In this document: positions 22,270 through 34,683 of the stretch, piece after piece | How the letters are laid out: every line of letters starts with the position of its first letter | Numbering within the stretch: the first letter of the stretch is position 1 | Assembly (NCBI RefSeq): GCF_000002235.5 | Contig: NW_022145547.1 | Coordinates: forward strand, 1,732,001-1,796,000 | Direction: 5' to 3' | Origin: Strongylocentrotus purpuratus | Taxonomy: Eukaryota; Echinodermata; Echinoidea; Camarodonta; Strongylocentrotidae | Length of the DNA stretch: 64,000 nt | Notes under the pieces: model-generated | Told to the model about the DNA's origin: nothing | What the model saw: the letters and a program-made list of their open reading frames with translations, nothing else | Databases searched by the model: none | Made by a program: the position numbers and the translations under genes

Positions 22270-23914
22270 AAACGATAAATGTACGATAACTTTCGATATT
22301 CTATTACTGATTTCAGTTGAACTGTATAGTGAAATACCTGCAAAGAACGCCAGATTCCAGTGATTCGCTAAAATAGAGACAGCATTTGTGTAGACTGTAA
22401 CACATTACATATAGGATTTGCATGTGTGCAGTACAGGTATCCGTTGTTATAATTTACATCCCACGATGGAATCTCAACTATTTTCTACCTCTCATTTGTT
22501 TACTACACGGTCACTTGAGGACAACAAAATTCACAGCAGCTTAGCATTACTATAGTATCTTCCTTTTCATTATCTAAATCAAAATAATTTGATGAAGCAC
22601 TCTTGAGGGCTTACCAAAACAGTATATGACCATGGACCTACTAAGAATGATAGGACCTTTAATTTTACAAAGAGGAAATAGTGTATCCCCTTTTTTGGTT
22701 GTGATACGTTTCGATGATTGCGTTTCCGAGAATAACATCCCTTTAGTGACCGTGCTCTGGAATACGACGCTTTGGGAAATAATAAACCTATCTCATTTCT
22801 TGCTTCTTTTATATGTCAATTGTAATGTTGTAACATTTTTATACTAATCTAACTAAGCCATAGTTCACTGACATTCTATCGTTATTTCCTTCTATAATAT
22901 TTCATATTACACATAAAGGAACATTCAAAAGTCCCATTTTCTTTATTTATTCAAAGATATCGATTGTATAATATTTAAAACTAGTCTATAAGCGGTAATT
23001 GATGCAATATTCTTCTGCTAACTTGTTTTTAGTACGTACACTTATAGTTTTTGTGTAAAGATGATAAAGTTCTGTGTTTGTTTATTAAACTAACGAACAT
23101 GGTAAGAGTAAAATAAAACGCTCAAGCACTTTCTTCTTCTTTCTTCAAAGTTCATGACTAATGTCTTTTAAAACCTTTACATTTATAGTACAGCCCGGGA
23201 CATTTCATTATGTAACGATTTGAAGTAACATGGTTTCCATTTTATTATCTAAACATAATATTATTTTCAATTAGTATTGTGAAAGGAAGACTACAATGAT
23301 GATGTATGTTCGATTATGTCTTTCCGGCACCGTCCAAGAGATATATATTATACATTTATATTCTTTCTCTATTAAACGGACCTTTCCAAATATTTACCTT
23401 TTCTTAATCTTATCTTTTGTTGGGGTCAAATAATTGTGCAGGCAATTATCTACCACGTGGAAATGGGAGTGTTGTGGGCGTGTATGTGATGAAGTGTCCT
23501 GATTGGCTAGAAAAGATCTGCTCATGCTTTCCACCCATGAACTACACAACGTGCGATCACAGTTCGACCGAATGGTAATAGGCTGATGCAATCAAAACTA
23601 CTGATTACATTGATGACGTGTCCGTAGATCAGGCTATGTGTCTGTAGAGGAATGAATGCGATGATGAGTGAAGCAATCTGACGTCAACGACCTCGAAAGA
23701 CAACCGATTATCGTACGACGACGACGATGATCGTTAGATAATGATCATGATAATTATCATGTTATCGTGCTATTATTTTCTTTTCATAATGTTTTAGTGT
23801 ATTGATATTCTCTGTGTCTTGTGAAATGTGTATTCTTGTACTTTGAAAGAGGGGAAGAAAAACTTCTGAATGTATTAGTAAAAAGAAAATACAGTTGACT
23901 TATATTTTTCCCAA
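22270..23914. other. Non-coding, nothing recognised
   Basis: ACCATGGACCTACTA at 22629-22643 repeats the hairpin arm of 2048-2060 and may mark an element end. A CGACGACGACGATGATCG stretch lies near 23715. No exon supported. Confidence 0.5.
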
Positions 23915-23916
23915 TA

Positions 23917-24307
23917 AGGCCAAATAACAAAACTTACGAGTTTCTCGTTCCCGCCTGCCTCCTTTGTTTACTATTTACTATTCAGAAAAAAAGAAAAAAA
24001 AGCTGTGATGTACATTTTGTATAAATAGCTTCTATAATAGCTGATTCAAGCTGAACGCAATATGTACATTTTTCACTGTTTCCGAATGTTGGATGGTTTG
24101 TTTTTTCATACATTGCATCAGTATAATACTCAAATAGCACAACATCTGTGAACAAAAATACCTTGGCCAGCCATATAGCATGGTGGCCATCTTGGGGGGA
24201 AAGAAAAAAGATAGCAAAAAAATTGAAAATTAGTAAATAGTAAAGCGCTGTCTCTTCCTTTATAAAAGGGTGCTGACGAGAAACTCATAACTTTTGTTAC
24301 TTGGCCT
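23917..24307. mobile_element. MITE with AGGCCAARTAACAAAA ends flanked by TA
   Basis: The left arm AGGCCAAATAACAAAACTTA matches the right arm read in reverse (AGGCCAAGTAACAAAAGTTA) and continues GAGTTTCTCGT. A second match, TTTACTATTTACTA, lies further in. TA flanks both ends (23915-23916 and 24308-24309). A 391-bp length and TA duplication fit a Tc1/mariner-type non-autonomous element. Confidence 0.75.
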
Positions 24308-24547
24308 TACAAAGTCAGGGTACCCGTTTAAGGCGTTTACAATAACTTGACATGAATCACGGTGTGTGGGTCTTGAGGTTGATGATACATTCAACCTCAT
24401 CACCAAAGTGACAGTGTTGTCAGACTTATGTCTATGGAGTTAGATTGACAAACGAGGCTTGTATTAAAGGTAATGTGTAATATCCACACTAGAAGACGAT
24501 CGACACAAAGGAGGGTGAAAGGACACCCCCCCCCAAAAAAAACAAAA

Positions 24548-24598
24548 CAAAAAACAAACAAACAAACAAACAAACAAACAAACAAAACAAAACAAAAT
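24548..24598. repeat. (CAAA)n microsatellite
   Basis: About ten AAAC units preceded by a C run and A-rich sequence. Confidence 0.95.
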
Positions 24599-25187
24599 CA
24601 GCCTTACTAGACCAACGACCAGGGACCTACAATTTGTTACCATGATAACGGCTAAAGATTCAAATTAGAAAAAATGACAACAGGTAGATTCGTGTTCAGC
24701 ACCCCGACATAAGGAAAATAGCACATCAAATCAGATGCAAGTATAAGCAAGAAGTTACCAGCAATAACTTCTTGGTATAAGCACACCTAAAAAGAATGAC
24801 GATGAGCCGTGTAGTATTCTGCAATCTAGCAGTATTTCTTGTAATTTGAATTTGGACATTTTCCATAACTGTGTCGTATTATCCTGATCTAGAGCCCGAT
24901 CTATGTAGGTCAATTTCAACGCAGCCTATATAATTGATTCGTAGAACATGGCAGTCATGTGGTAGTTCCTTTTCTTCTTTCATTAATAATCAATCGGGGG
25001 ATTTTCCAAAGGGGTCCTAGACAACCCATCACACGAATTTCATCGAAAATGGAACGGCGCCAATTTGCGAACACTATTTCTATTGTAAAACATTAACAGT
25101 GGCAAATGCTCGTGATGATAACACATAATCGAGCATTGATCAGTAGATGACGGTATGAATGGACAGCCCACCGCGAGGGGTCTAAGA

Positions 25188-25414
25188 GGCTGTTCACACC
25201 GGCAGAGATAGCGCGCGCTTGACCGCGCTATCTCTGCGGTTTGGAAGGTACAACGTCGTTTCGGTCCGCCCAACAGCGAGCCACGGCGAGCCAAAACGGC
25301 GTGCCACTGGGGCTCATCTTGGGGGTGGTCCACGAGAGAGAGCGCGGTCTAGCGCGCGCTAGAAAAAAGGGGTGCTACGATAGACCGCGCTATCTCATTG
25401 CGGTGTGAACAGCC
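25188..25414. mobile_element. MITE with GGCTGTTCACACCG ends
   Basis: GGCTGTTCACACCG at the left is matched exactly by CGGTGTGAACAGCC at the right. Inner dyads AGATAGCGCG/CGCGCTATCT (25206-25235) and repeated CGCGCTATCTC/GCGCGCT words fill the 227-bp element. TCTAAGA before and TCATAGA after agree in five of seven bases and may be a decayed target duplication. The inside is far richer in CpG than its surroundings. Confidence 0.75.
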
Positions 25415-25416
25415 TC

Positions 25417-26261
25417 ATAGACGGTATACAATACACGACCATGGCCATGACGTTAGACCGGTCGGGAAGGGGGAAAACCGCACGTAGACCTCCTATTCCG
25501 CTTTGTTCTTCCTCACCTCTTACACGTTGCCCTACTTGTATTTTGCAATTATTATTCCAATGATATAAAAACAAAAAAAATTAATGCGTTGAAAAATGTA
25601 TGCTCAAGCATCATCTGAATCATTTAATCGTTGGAAAGATAAAGCTCTATTAAAGGGAGATCCAACCTTGATACTACTCTAAACTTGAGAATTTCTCAAG
25701 CATATAACCATCAGAAAAGCAGGATATTCGAAAATTTGAACGAAATCGGACAAAAAATAATAAAGGTATGAATTTAAATGCATTGTAATCAAGATACTCT
25801 TTTGGCTGAATCGATAGTGACACACGACACTGACGAAGTGCCGGGCAACTTTTTGAACCAAGACACAAAAGTCATAGCATAGCCTTTTTTTAAAGTTATC
25901 AAAGGCATTTGATAAATAGAGCAAAAATATTTTTAGTTAACCTGAATCAAGAGAGCGATATGGTTAAAAAAAAATTCAACCACTGAATTTTGTAAGTTAT
26001 CATGTAAACGCTTGGTATGTTATTCGATATGTGATATCAGTCATGCGAATGACTTATATAACACAGTCACGTGACCAGGGTGTATAATCGATATTAGTAG
26101 GCAGCATTAATGTGAATAAATCAATATGCAAGCATGAGAGTATGACGGCCTCGAATTCAGATTATATAGAATCATGTAAACAAAGATCACATGACTACTA
26201 TTGGCGGCACCAAAACATTGGCCAAGACTTATATTTGGCACTACTATACATTTACATGTAC
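25417..26261. other. Non-coding, nothing recognised
   Basis: No repeat or exon could be supported between the CpG-rich MITE and the (CTA)n array. Confidence 0.5.
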
Positions 26262-26278
26262 TACTACTACTACTACTA

Positions 26279-26327
<49 letters not shown>

Positions 26328-26347
26328 TACTACTACTACTACTACTT

Positions 26348-26381
<34 letters not shown>

Positions 26382-26398
26382 CACTACCACTACTACTT

Positions 26399-26438
<40 letters not shown>

Positions 26439-26440
26439 TT

Positions 26441-26506
<66 letters not shown>

Positions 26507-26530
26507 TACTACTATTACTACTACTATTAA

Positions 26531-26570
<40 letters not shown>

Positions 26571-26577
26571 GCTACTT

Positions 26578-26610
<33 letters not shown>

Positions 26611-26611
26611 T
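26262..26611. repeat. (CTA)n array, about 350 bp
   Basis: Roughly 115 triplets of CTA with CTT, CCA and CTG variants and a few one-base shifts near 26506-26532. Long Tyr, Thr or Leu frames across it are artefacts of the repeat. Confidence 0.98.
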
Positions 26612-26764
26612 AGAACTACGTTGGTATCGAAATGAGATAATTTCAAGTTAATGCTTCATTAACATATTTGTATCTAGTTATGAAAAAACAATACAATAGA
26701 AAGCATACAAAATACTTCTACATTTAATTTTTACAGGTCAATATCTTACAAGTAAAAGATTATA

Positions 26765-27698
26765 CACTGTCGCTCATAAAGTTGGAATATTTTTGTTTTA
26801 CCCCAATTTATGGAATTATTTTAAAAATAATTTAAAAATAATAGATCTAGATAATAGTATACATTCACAGATTTTATTGAATAATAGTTTGCCAATGTGT
26901 GTTTTGCATGACTGCTAAAGCATGGGTATGCTACTATAATTATAAACTAGGGGACCTACGCTCTTAAGTCATAAATGACAGTAATGAGGATTAATGCCCC
27001 ACAAAAGGGCACTAATATAGCACATCGACACGGTTTTAATCCTGGGGCCTCACAGTTACGAGGCCATTGCTTTGTCACTGAACCATGACTGTACGCAACG
27101 GGGGTCTAGGGTAGGGGCAAGTTTCCATAAATAAAATAAAAAACGGAAAATGCATTAAATTTTCAATAATTTATTGCATGTTACCCCGGTCCCCAACATA
27201 AAAAAATCCTCTGGACAGCCATGCATTATGGCTCAAGGCATAGGCACACAGAATTTTTTTTTTATGTTGGGAACCGGGGTAAAATGCAATAAATTATTGA
27301 AAATTTATTGCATTTTCTGTTTTTTTTTAAATTTATGGAAACTGCCCCCTACCCTAGACCCCGTTGCGTACAGTCATGGTTCAGTGACAAAGCAATGGCC
27401 TCGTAACTGTGAGAACCCAGGATCAAAACCGTGTTGATGTGCTATATTAGTGCCCTTTTGTGGGGGCATTAATCCTCATTACTGTCATTTATGACTTAAG
27501 AGCGTAGGTCCCCTAGTTGATAGGCAAAGTAGCACACCCATGCTTTAGCAGTCACGCAAAACACACATTGGAAAACTATTATTCAATAAAATCTGAGAAT
27601 GTATACTATTATCTAGATCTATCATTTTAAAATTATTTTTAAAATAATTCCATTGATTGGAGTAAAACAAAAATATTCCATCTTTATGAGCGACAGTG
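26765..27698. mobile_element. Full-length foldback element, 934 bp, TA-flanked (Tc1/mariner-like)
   Basis: TA precedes CACTGTCGCTCATAAAGT at 26765 and follows its complement ending at 27698. Pairing runs almost the whole length: TGCTAAAGCATGGGT, GGGGACCTACGCTCTTAAGT, GTCATAAATGACAGTAATGA, GTACGCAACGGGG and TTACCCCGGT all recur inverted on the right. The centre is near 27230. The arms differ by scattered substitutions and small length changes, so the hairpin is old rather than an assembly artefact. No transposase frame is present; the 87-codon frame inside is within the arms. Confidence 0.9.
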
Positions 27699-27700
27699 TA

Positions 27701-28927
27701 CATGTATCCTCCTTTCGTTCTCAATTGTATGTTTCAATTCATCTTCTCTTTACTGTTTGTGTTATGATTAGTACTATGATTATATTTAAATCATAAATAT
27801 TGCTTTCATTATTAGCATGAAATATCATTAAATGGTATTGCCTTTATGATTAGCAAATTTTATACAGACTTCCCCATGGTTCATCTGTTTTTAACTAACT
27901 ATCTATCTACATCTTCGTCAACCAATCCTGATGTTTTCATTCCATACTTGTGTCTACGCCATCTCCTTTTAACCCGAAGTCATGACCAATGTTTACATTT
28001 TATATGAATAGTATTTTTACAACCAAAACATTGGCCCCAGACTGTGATATCGATTGTATTCAGCCGTGACTTGTGTATAGCATATCAACCAACACAGTGT
28101 CCAAGGTGATACCCACAACACACGCGAACACTGTATAGCGACGATAGTAGTTGGTATCCCGCCAAAAATACACAAAGGGACCCCCAGCCTGATTAATATT
28201 AATGAGAGAGGGGCTTGGTAGGGGGCAAGGTAGAATGGGAGCGTCTGATTGGTTGAGAGCGTGAGAATACATTCATTTGAAAACAGAGTAGGTCACAAGA
28301 CGGCTAATATGGAGCAGGTTTTGGCAGCGAACTCGAAGTAAACATACCGCCTTTGTTTATAATGTCTTGTGTTGGCATCAAGCCTAGTAATATTCTGTCA
28401 ATAATTAAAAGTCAATGTCAAAAGAAAGAGTAACCCAACCTTCTGACTTCCAACGTTATATGGAAATTTCCACTCTAGCTCTATACAAGCGGCAATACTC
28501 ATTAATAAACTGACATCCATAAATCTCTAATCAAATCGCTACAGAATTTCGTTTAGTTGATAATATTTGTAAGTAATCATTAATTATGAGCATGGACTAC
28601 AAAACTATACAAAACCTAGTTAAACTAAAATAGGGAGTATACATAAATTCGGTGACGAAAACAGTTATTAGTATTAAGAAGGGAAGTGGTAATATACAGT
28701 AACAACAAAACAAACCAACGTATGTGTATTGTTTTATTGACCCCCCCCCCCAAACGAATTTGCCTTTGTTTACATTTTGTGATGAATGACCTTTAGCTGA
28801 CCTAGCATTTAAGGGAAAGTGAGGGGCCCGGTGGAGGCGCTGTCTCGTAGCTAGATTATGATTGGAGGAAATGAGTCAACGGGAAGTTCAAGAATACTAC
28901 ATCGTACGACTCAGTCAAGGGCGACTC
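27701..28927. other. Non-coding, nothing recognised
   Basis: A C run lies at 28740-28751. A GATTGGTTGAG (CCAAT-like) word at 28240 sits in GC-richer sequence but no exon follows. Confidence 0.45.
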
Positions 28928-29155
28928 TATTTACCCCTCTCTCTCTCGATCTCTTTCTCTCTTTCTTTTTGTCCCTTCCTCCCTCCTTTACCCCTCTCTC
29001 TCCCTCCTCCCTCCCTTCTTCTGTCCTCTCTCTCTCTCCCTCTCTCCTCCTTTCTTTCGTTCTCCCTTTATCTCTTTCTCATTCTTTCTTTCTATCTCCT
29101 CTCTCCCTCCCCCTTCTCTCCCTCCCTCTCCCTATCTCTCCCGCTCTCTCCACCA
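28928..29155. repeat. Polypyrimidine tract (CTCTCT/CCTCCC/CTTTC)
   Basis: About 230 bases almost free of purines on the plus strand. Ser/Leu/Pro frames across it are not genes. Confidence 0.95.
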
Positions 29156-31669
29156 TCCAGGGGTGTGCAAATACCTCCTTCTCTTTCACCTCTCCACCTC
29201 TTTTCCACTGGAAATTTCATCATCAGTGAATTTCATATGTTCTTATAAAAGTACTTTTATTTTTTTTTGCAAAAAATATCCCTTTTTTTGTTTGTCTGAG
29301 TCTCTACTTTCATATTCATGCTGCCCGTTCTTAATTAACCCTTTAAAATCTTGGAGCTTTCATCTGTTTTCACTTTTTCCAGCCTCAGTGTATTTTGTTG
29401 TTTTAAAATTTAAATCTCCGTTAACCAGGGATGCTTTGTATAAATTCCTTTATTTTTGGAAGGATACGTTCTTGTTCCCGACTTCCCGTTTGCCTAAATC
29501 CTCATTTCATGAACCTCCAGCCTAGTCTTCGTACGTCAATCTGTTTGGCTTCCATCGTGTTGTTTCACCTCTTTTCCAGCCTCAGTGTTTCCTTTTCTCA
29601 GAGGCTTACTTGACACTAACAATATTCATAATAAAATGTCAAGGTTATGGTAAATATGATGATTGATATTATAACAATGTATGTAGATAGCGCCAATCTC
29701 TTCCTCTTATAATAGGCAATACAAATGTGGATCTTTTATTAGAGTACATGTATAAAGTTACGTCCACACTTATTGTTATAGGAGTAACAAATAAAATATT
29801 CAACTGGAACAAAGTTGACAATTATATTGCCTTGTGACTGAATTTCAGATCAGTGTTACTAATTTTTCAATCATTTTTTTTTTCATATACAAATGTATTA
29901 AATGTGTCTGTAAATGATAACACAGGTCAGTGATAAATCATGTGTAAAGGGTAAACAAAAATACCTATTTGCGATACATTGTATTTTAGTACCAAAGGGT
30001 GTAACTACGTATCTGATGTCAGATGTAAATATACGTGTTTTTATTAAGCCAGCTCCTATATGATAGCACATTGAAAAAAAGATAGGAAATGTACTTAAAA
30101 TGCCCCACAAACATATCCATGACTCATACAATGTTGTGGCTATGGTTGGGGGCTCGTTCAGGGTTTGTCAGGGGCTCGTCGTGGGAGCTGGCCGGTAGAA
30201 CATCGCTGATTGGCGGATATGGAAAAAACGAGTCATCACAAATTCCTTGACTCATGTGAGAGAGACAGACATATCCAACTAAAATTAGCCTCGAACCATC
30301 ACAGAGGCCTCATCAGGGTTACCATGAGAGACTCGGTGCCCTTTTATGGTATGACAACATACTTGATGTTAATTAGCTGATATTATGCATTTATGCAATA
30401 CCGAACTAGGTTCTGACAGTCACTGATGATTGAGTATTCACATATGTATGCCAACCAGTACTATACCCTATTTTATCACTTAATTAAGAGAGATTGTACT
30501 CTTGATATCACTTCACTAAGCTGATACATTCTGCACATTCTGAATTTCGAAATACAGCAAAAACACAATAAACAAGGAAATATACAATTCACCAAACCCC
30601 TAGACAACGCTACTACAATAGAACGTGTCCCAGTTTGCAGTAAGAATGAAATTTTGCCGTGTCGGACATGTCGGAAATGCAACGAGTTATATATTTTACA
30701 ATCTAATTTTACCTGTTTTAGACAACCGTCGAATAGAAGAAAGGGCATGGAATAGTACATTTGTATGATCTATCTGAACATAACAATTCTTATTACCCAG
30801 TATGAACTTCGAATCCGAACGAACTAACGAAATACGTATTTCGTTTTTGTACACATGCACCATATTTTGAGCAGCTTAGCCCTTTTACAGGCCTATTTTA
30901 AATGGTCTTGAATGTAATCATATAGTAAACAAATATTATAGCAATCTACTAAAACTTCAAGTCATAATAATACTCCAGATGCTCCTGTAACGGTGAGTTT
31001 GTTATGGCTGATCAGCCAAAAAGAAAAAGGGGCATGGTGGGGGGTAAGGAGGGGGCGTTATCCCGACTTTGATCGCTGATTGGAGGAAGCGTTGAGGCCG
31101 GCCGGTCATAGTCACGAGCGTGCAAGTTGCAATAACATAGGAAGAATGTGTAAAAGTTTATTAATTTGTGAAATCTACTTTGTTTCTGCTTCGGAACTGA
31201 TTAGATCTTTGACTTTTTATTGCTTCTTAAAATAGTACAGACTCGTAGAAAATTGATGTTGATCATGTTGATATCGAACCCCAAATGCATTCAAATCTTA
31301 ATAATAAACAATATATTCACATAAAATGGACTGATATATTGCAATAAATATTTGTTAGCGTAAGTTGAATGAAAGGGATTTTTTAAAAACGTTTGATTTT
31401 GGAAATCACAAATGTTAAATGCATATAAATAGTGTATGAGAACCCTTTGACCATTCTAGACTCTGTCTTTTAAGGTTTCTGCATTGCCTGATTATTGGCA
31501 GGATCTAAATTCGCACAAAAGCCTAGTGCACCTTCGATTCGAGGCTATATGATTCTCGATTCATAACTTCGAATTTTAAAAATGAAAATGTTACGTCTTG
31601 GACCAACTTAATTGTCAAAGGGGGAATGGAATATATCCATAGAGAAAGAGATAAGGGAAAGAGCGAGAG
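29156..31669. other. Non-coding, nothing recognised
   Basis: Pyrimidine-rich sequence continues to about 29600. GCTGATTGG-type CCAAT words occur at 30211 and 31075 in GC-richer patches, but no exon was found. Frames here lack domains. Confidence 0.45.
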
Positions 31670-31717
31670 ATGCGGGAGAGAGAGAGAGAGAGAGAGAGAG
31701 ACGGGGGGGGGGGGGAC
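31670..31717. repeat. (GA)n plus G run
   Basis: GAGAGAGA from about 31677 to 31702, then ACGGGGGGGGGGGGG. Confidence 0.95.
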
Positions 31718-32321
31718 ATATCTAACACAGGTCAATGTCGAGGAGAACTTCGAAGTCTGTGTTTACAGACCAAAATACATTATTTTATACATTAAATTTA
31801 TCCTGCAATTAAGATATCAATTTTTATAAATCGTACCATACATCCATGCATCAAAGACGCATTGTACTCGTTGAAGTAACCTGATGTGGCATAATTTGTG
31901 CACAACTAGCCAAAGTACTCGATCGCATACTGCAATATTTTGCTCATATCCCAATAAACAATCCCATTTAAAGTTATATTTTGACTAAACAGTGAGACTA
32001 GTTTGTTAGCTGTGAGAAACCATTTCAGACGGGACTGCAATCTATACTGGTTGTGGTATGCTAACATGGCTGTGAACTTGCGGGGCGGGTCTGGACAATC
32101 ATAACCAGCGTCGATTCTCCCGCCGATTTTCCCACGATGGAATGTGAATATTTTATGATAATCATCTTCCTCACACCACATCCTAGCTCCACCACTGAAG
32201 GAGGGAGGGGTCTTCCTCTCTTTATTTTAATACATCAATTCAAGCTCAGCGGTTTATGATTTTTTTTTTCTGTTTCTGTTTTAACATTTGTTTATTTATT
32301 AAATAGTTAATGTGTTACAGC

Positions 32322-32490
32322 CCCTCGCCCCGGGCTTAGCTCGTTTTGATATAGGTGTGTCCTCCAATTATTTTTGTATCTTTATGAATGTATATTTTGT
32401 ACATTTTTGTCAAAGAATATTTTACATCACCCGTTCATTCATTACTTTGTATATTTATATTGGAAATAAATGTCTTTACATTTAAATTGA
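32322..32490 (+). repeat. LINE-like 3' end, plus strand (candidate)
   Basis: The segment starts CAGCCCCTCGCCCCGGGCTT, becomes AT-rich, and ends GGAAATAAATG...ACATTTAAATTGAATTTAAATTG. The final AATAAA-type signal followed by repeated TTAAATTGAAT resembles non-LTR retroposon 3' ends at 8078 and 15325. No coding part seen. Confidence 0.4.
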
Positions 32491-33300
32491 ATTTAAATTG
32501 GGTTTGTGTGTGACGGGGTGGGGTGGGGGCTTTTGCATAATGTGTGATGAATGTCAGTGGTGTTGCTACGTACAGGGGGCACGAACTCACTTAGGGGGCA
32601 CCTTGCAAATATGACAGCTAAGAACCCTCCCACAACCTGTCATCACGTTTTGGTCGCCTTGCTCTCTTGCCTTTCATCTATCTTGCAAAACCAGGGCCGC
32701 CCAATGACGCATGTGCCCCTCTCTATGGCCGAACACCACACTACGCCACTGCGAATCCAAGGAAAATTGTAACTGTAATTCAAACAGACGGGTCTTGAAT
32801 CCTCAGGTTCAAAGTCCACGTCTGGGGAAGGTGTAAGATAGATTTACTGCACCGTCAGACAAGTTTTCTAAATATTGTATGCATGAATATCACATGATTG
32901 TGTACAGTATATACCATATTGTCTGCGTCTTCAGATGACTGTGCTGGTCGACCCCTCCCCCCCCCCAATCTTTTCTATTTTCCTCACGCACTTCCACCTC
33001 TCCCTTTCCTTTCTTCTTTCTTTATTTCTTTCTTTCTTTCATTCATTCTTTCTTTCTATCTTAGTTTCTTTCTCTATTTCACTCTGCCTTTCTCAACATG
33101 CTGCGACGATTTCACGTGATTAGTGGTGATGTCAACCACCGTGCCCCCCTTTACGGTAAAGTTCACATTTATCATCGTTGATTTGTTATGATTCAGCATC
33201 TTCTGAAGTCTGAACATCTACCTCCTGCCTTCCATGTGATTCAATGATTCAAATGGACTTGACCCATAAACCCTGGCTTCCATAAATCATCACCTCTGTG
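32491..33300. other. Non-coding; possible decayed element at 32550-32753
   Basis: CAGTGGTGTTGCTACGTACA (32554) and, reversed, CAGTGGCGTAGTGTGG (ending 32752) look like hAT-type ends, but no target duplication was found. A (TTTC)n stretch lies at 33000-33070. Confidence 0.4.
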
Positions 33301-34675
33301 CAAGGGTGTCGATTTGTATCCGTGGTTGGGGGGGGGGGGGATGATAGGTGCCAAAATATTTTCGGCAATGGATCAAAGCAATCAAGAGGTAGAAGCGTGT
33401 GGCAAGTTGCACCCCTCCCAAGCGCGTAGCCAGGATTTCATTTTAGGGGGCGGTAGTGAGCACCCGAAGCGCGGTCCCTAGGGGGTTGCGTGCAGGGAGG
33501 GGGAGTTCCCCCCCCCCCCGCGAAGCGCGGAAGCTCTGACGTTTCACTAAATTATTAGAGAAAGAAGACGATTCGTTGGACCGTTCTCGACTCTTAATCC
33601 TTGTTTGAATCAAGTTCTCCTTCCTCCGCGTGTAGCGCGGAAGCTTAGACGTTTTATTAGATTATTAAAGACAGAAGACGATTCGATGTACCATTCTCAA
33701 CTCTTAATCCTTGCTTGAATCAAGTTCCCCTTCCTCCGTGCATAGCGCGGAAGCTCTGACGTTACATCAGATTATTAAAGAAAGAAGACGATTCGATGTA
33801 CCATTCTCGACTCTTAATCCTTAATGTTTGAATCAAGTTCCCCTTCCTCTTATGTCGTTTCAATAGATTGTTAAAGAAAGAAGACGATCCTATGTACCAT
33901 TCTCGTCTCTTAATCCTTGTCTGAATTCATTTTCGCCCATTCCTGCGCGAAGCGCGGCAGTTTTCACATTAGAGAAAGAAGACGATTTGTTGTATCGTGT
34001 CCTTCACGAAATCAGTTTCTCCCCTACCGCGCGAAGCCCGGAAGCTTTGACGTTTCACTAAATTATTAGAGAAAGAAGACGATTCGTTGGACCGTTCTCG
34101 ACTCTTAATCCTTGTTTGAATGAAGTTCCTCTTCCTCCGCGCGTAGCGCGGAAGCTCTGACGTTTCATCAGATTATTAAAGAAAGAAGACGATTCGATGT
34201 ATCATTCTCGACTCTTAATCCTTAATGTTTGAATCAAATTCCCCCTTCCCCGTACGTTGCGCGGAAGCTCTGATGTTTCATTAGATGATTAAAGAAAGAA
34301 GACGATCCTATGTACCATTCTCGACTCTTAATCCTTGTCTGAATTCATTTTCGCCCATTCCTGCGCGAAGCGCAGAAGCTTTCACATTAGTGAAAGAAGA
34401 CGATTTGGTCTCCTAAGTGGTATCACACATATCGTGTCCTTCATGAACTCAGTTTCCCCTCTACCGCGCGAAGCGCGGAAGCTTTAACGTTTCAATAAAT
34501 TATTACTCTTAATCCTTGTCTCATCCTTCATTTTTCTCTTCATTTTTTTTTTTTTTTTGATGGTTAATTATTGGGGGGGGGGGGGGATGATTATACAGGC
34601 CACCCCCCCCCCACCTGAAATATTGGGGGGGGGGATATATCCCCCCCATCCCCCCCCCCGGGATCGACACCCATG
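33301..34675. mobile_element. hAT-like non-autonomous element carrying a minisatellite
   Basis: CCTCTGTG at 33293-33300 and 34676-34683 is a perfect 8-bp duplication. The ends CAAGGGTGTCGAT and ATCGACACCCATG are inverted repeats with 12 of 13 bases matching. Eight-bp duplication and a CA-GGG start fit the hAT superfamily. The 1375-bp element has no transposase; most of it (33510-34510) is a tandem repeat. G and C runs border the array (33328-33341, 34575-34660). Confidence 0.85.
33510..34510. repeat. Minisatellite of about 110 bp with higher-order repeat, inside the hAT-like element
   Basis: About ten units, each with GCGAAGCGCGGAAGCTCTGA, then CGTTTCA.TA.ATTATTA.AG, AAAGAAGACGATTCG and TCTCGACTCTTAATCCTTG. 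Units start near 33521, 33632, 33738, 33945, 34027, 34137, 34250, 34362 and 34464, with a partial one near 33848. The block from 33521 matches the block from 34027 better than it matches its neighbours, including the short GTTGTATC-type unit, which gives a higher-order period near 506 bp. Confidence 0.88.
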
Positions 34676-34683
34676 CCTCTGTG

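Noticed and set aside
26112-26651. Long open frames of Tyr, Thr or Leu (up to 179 codons)
   Set aside because: They are translations of the (CTA)n array in all three frames; repeats of a triplet without a stop give open frames automatically.
32550-32753. hAT-type MITE with CAGTGG ends
   Set aside because: The terminal match is short and no target duplication could be found, so it was left as a note only.
33510-34510. CRISPR-like array
   Set aside because: Units are about 110 bp, vary in length, have no unique spacers and lie in an animal DNA transposon, so this is a minisatellite.
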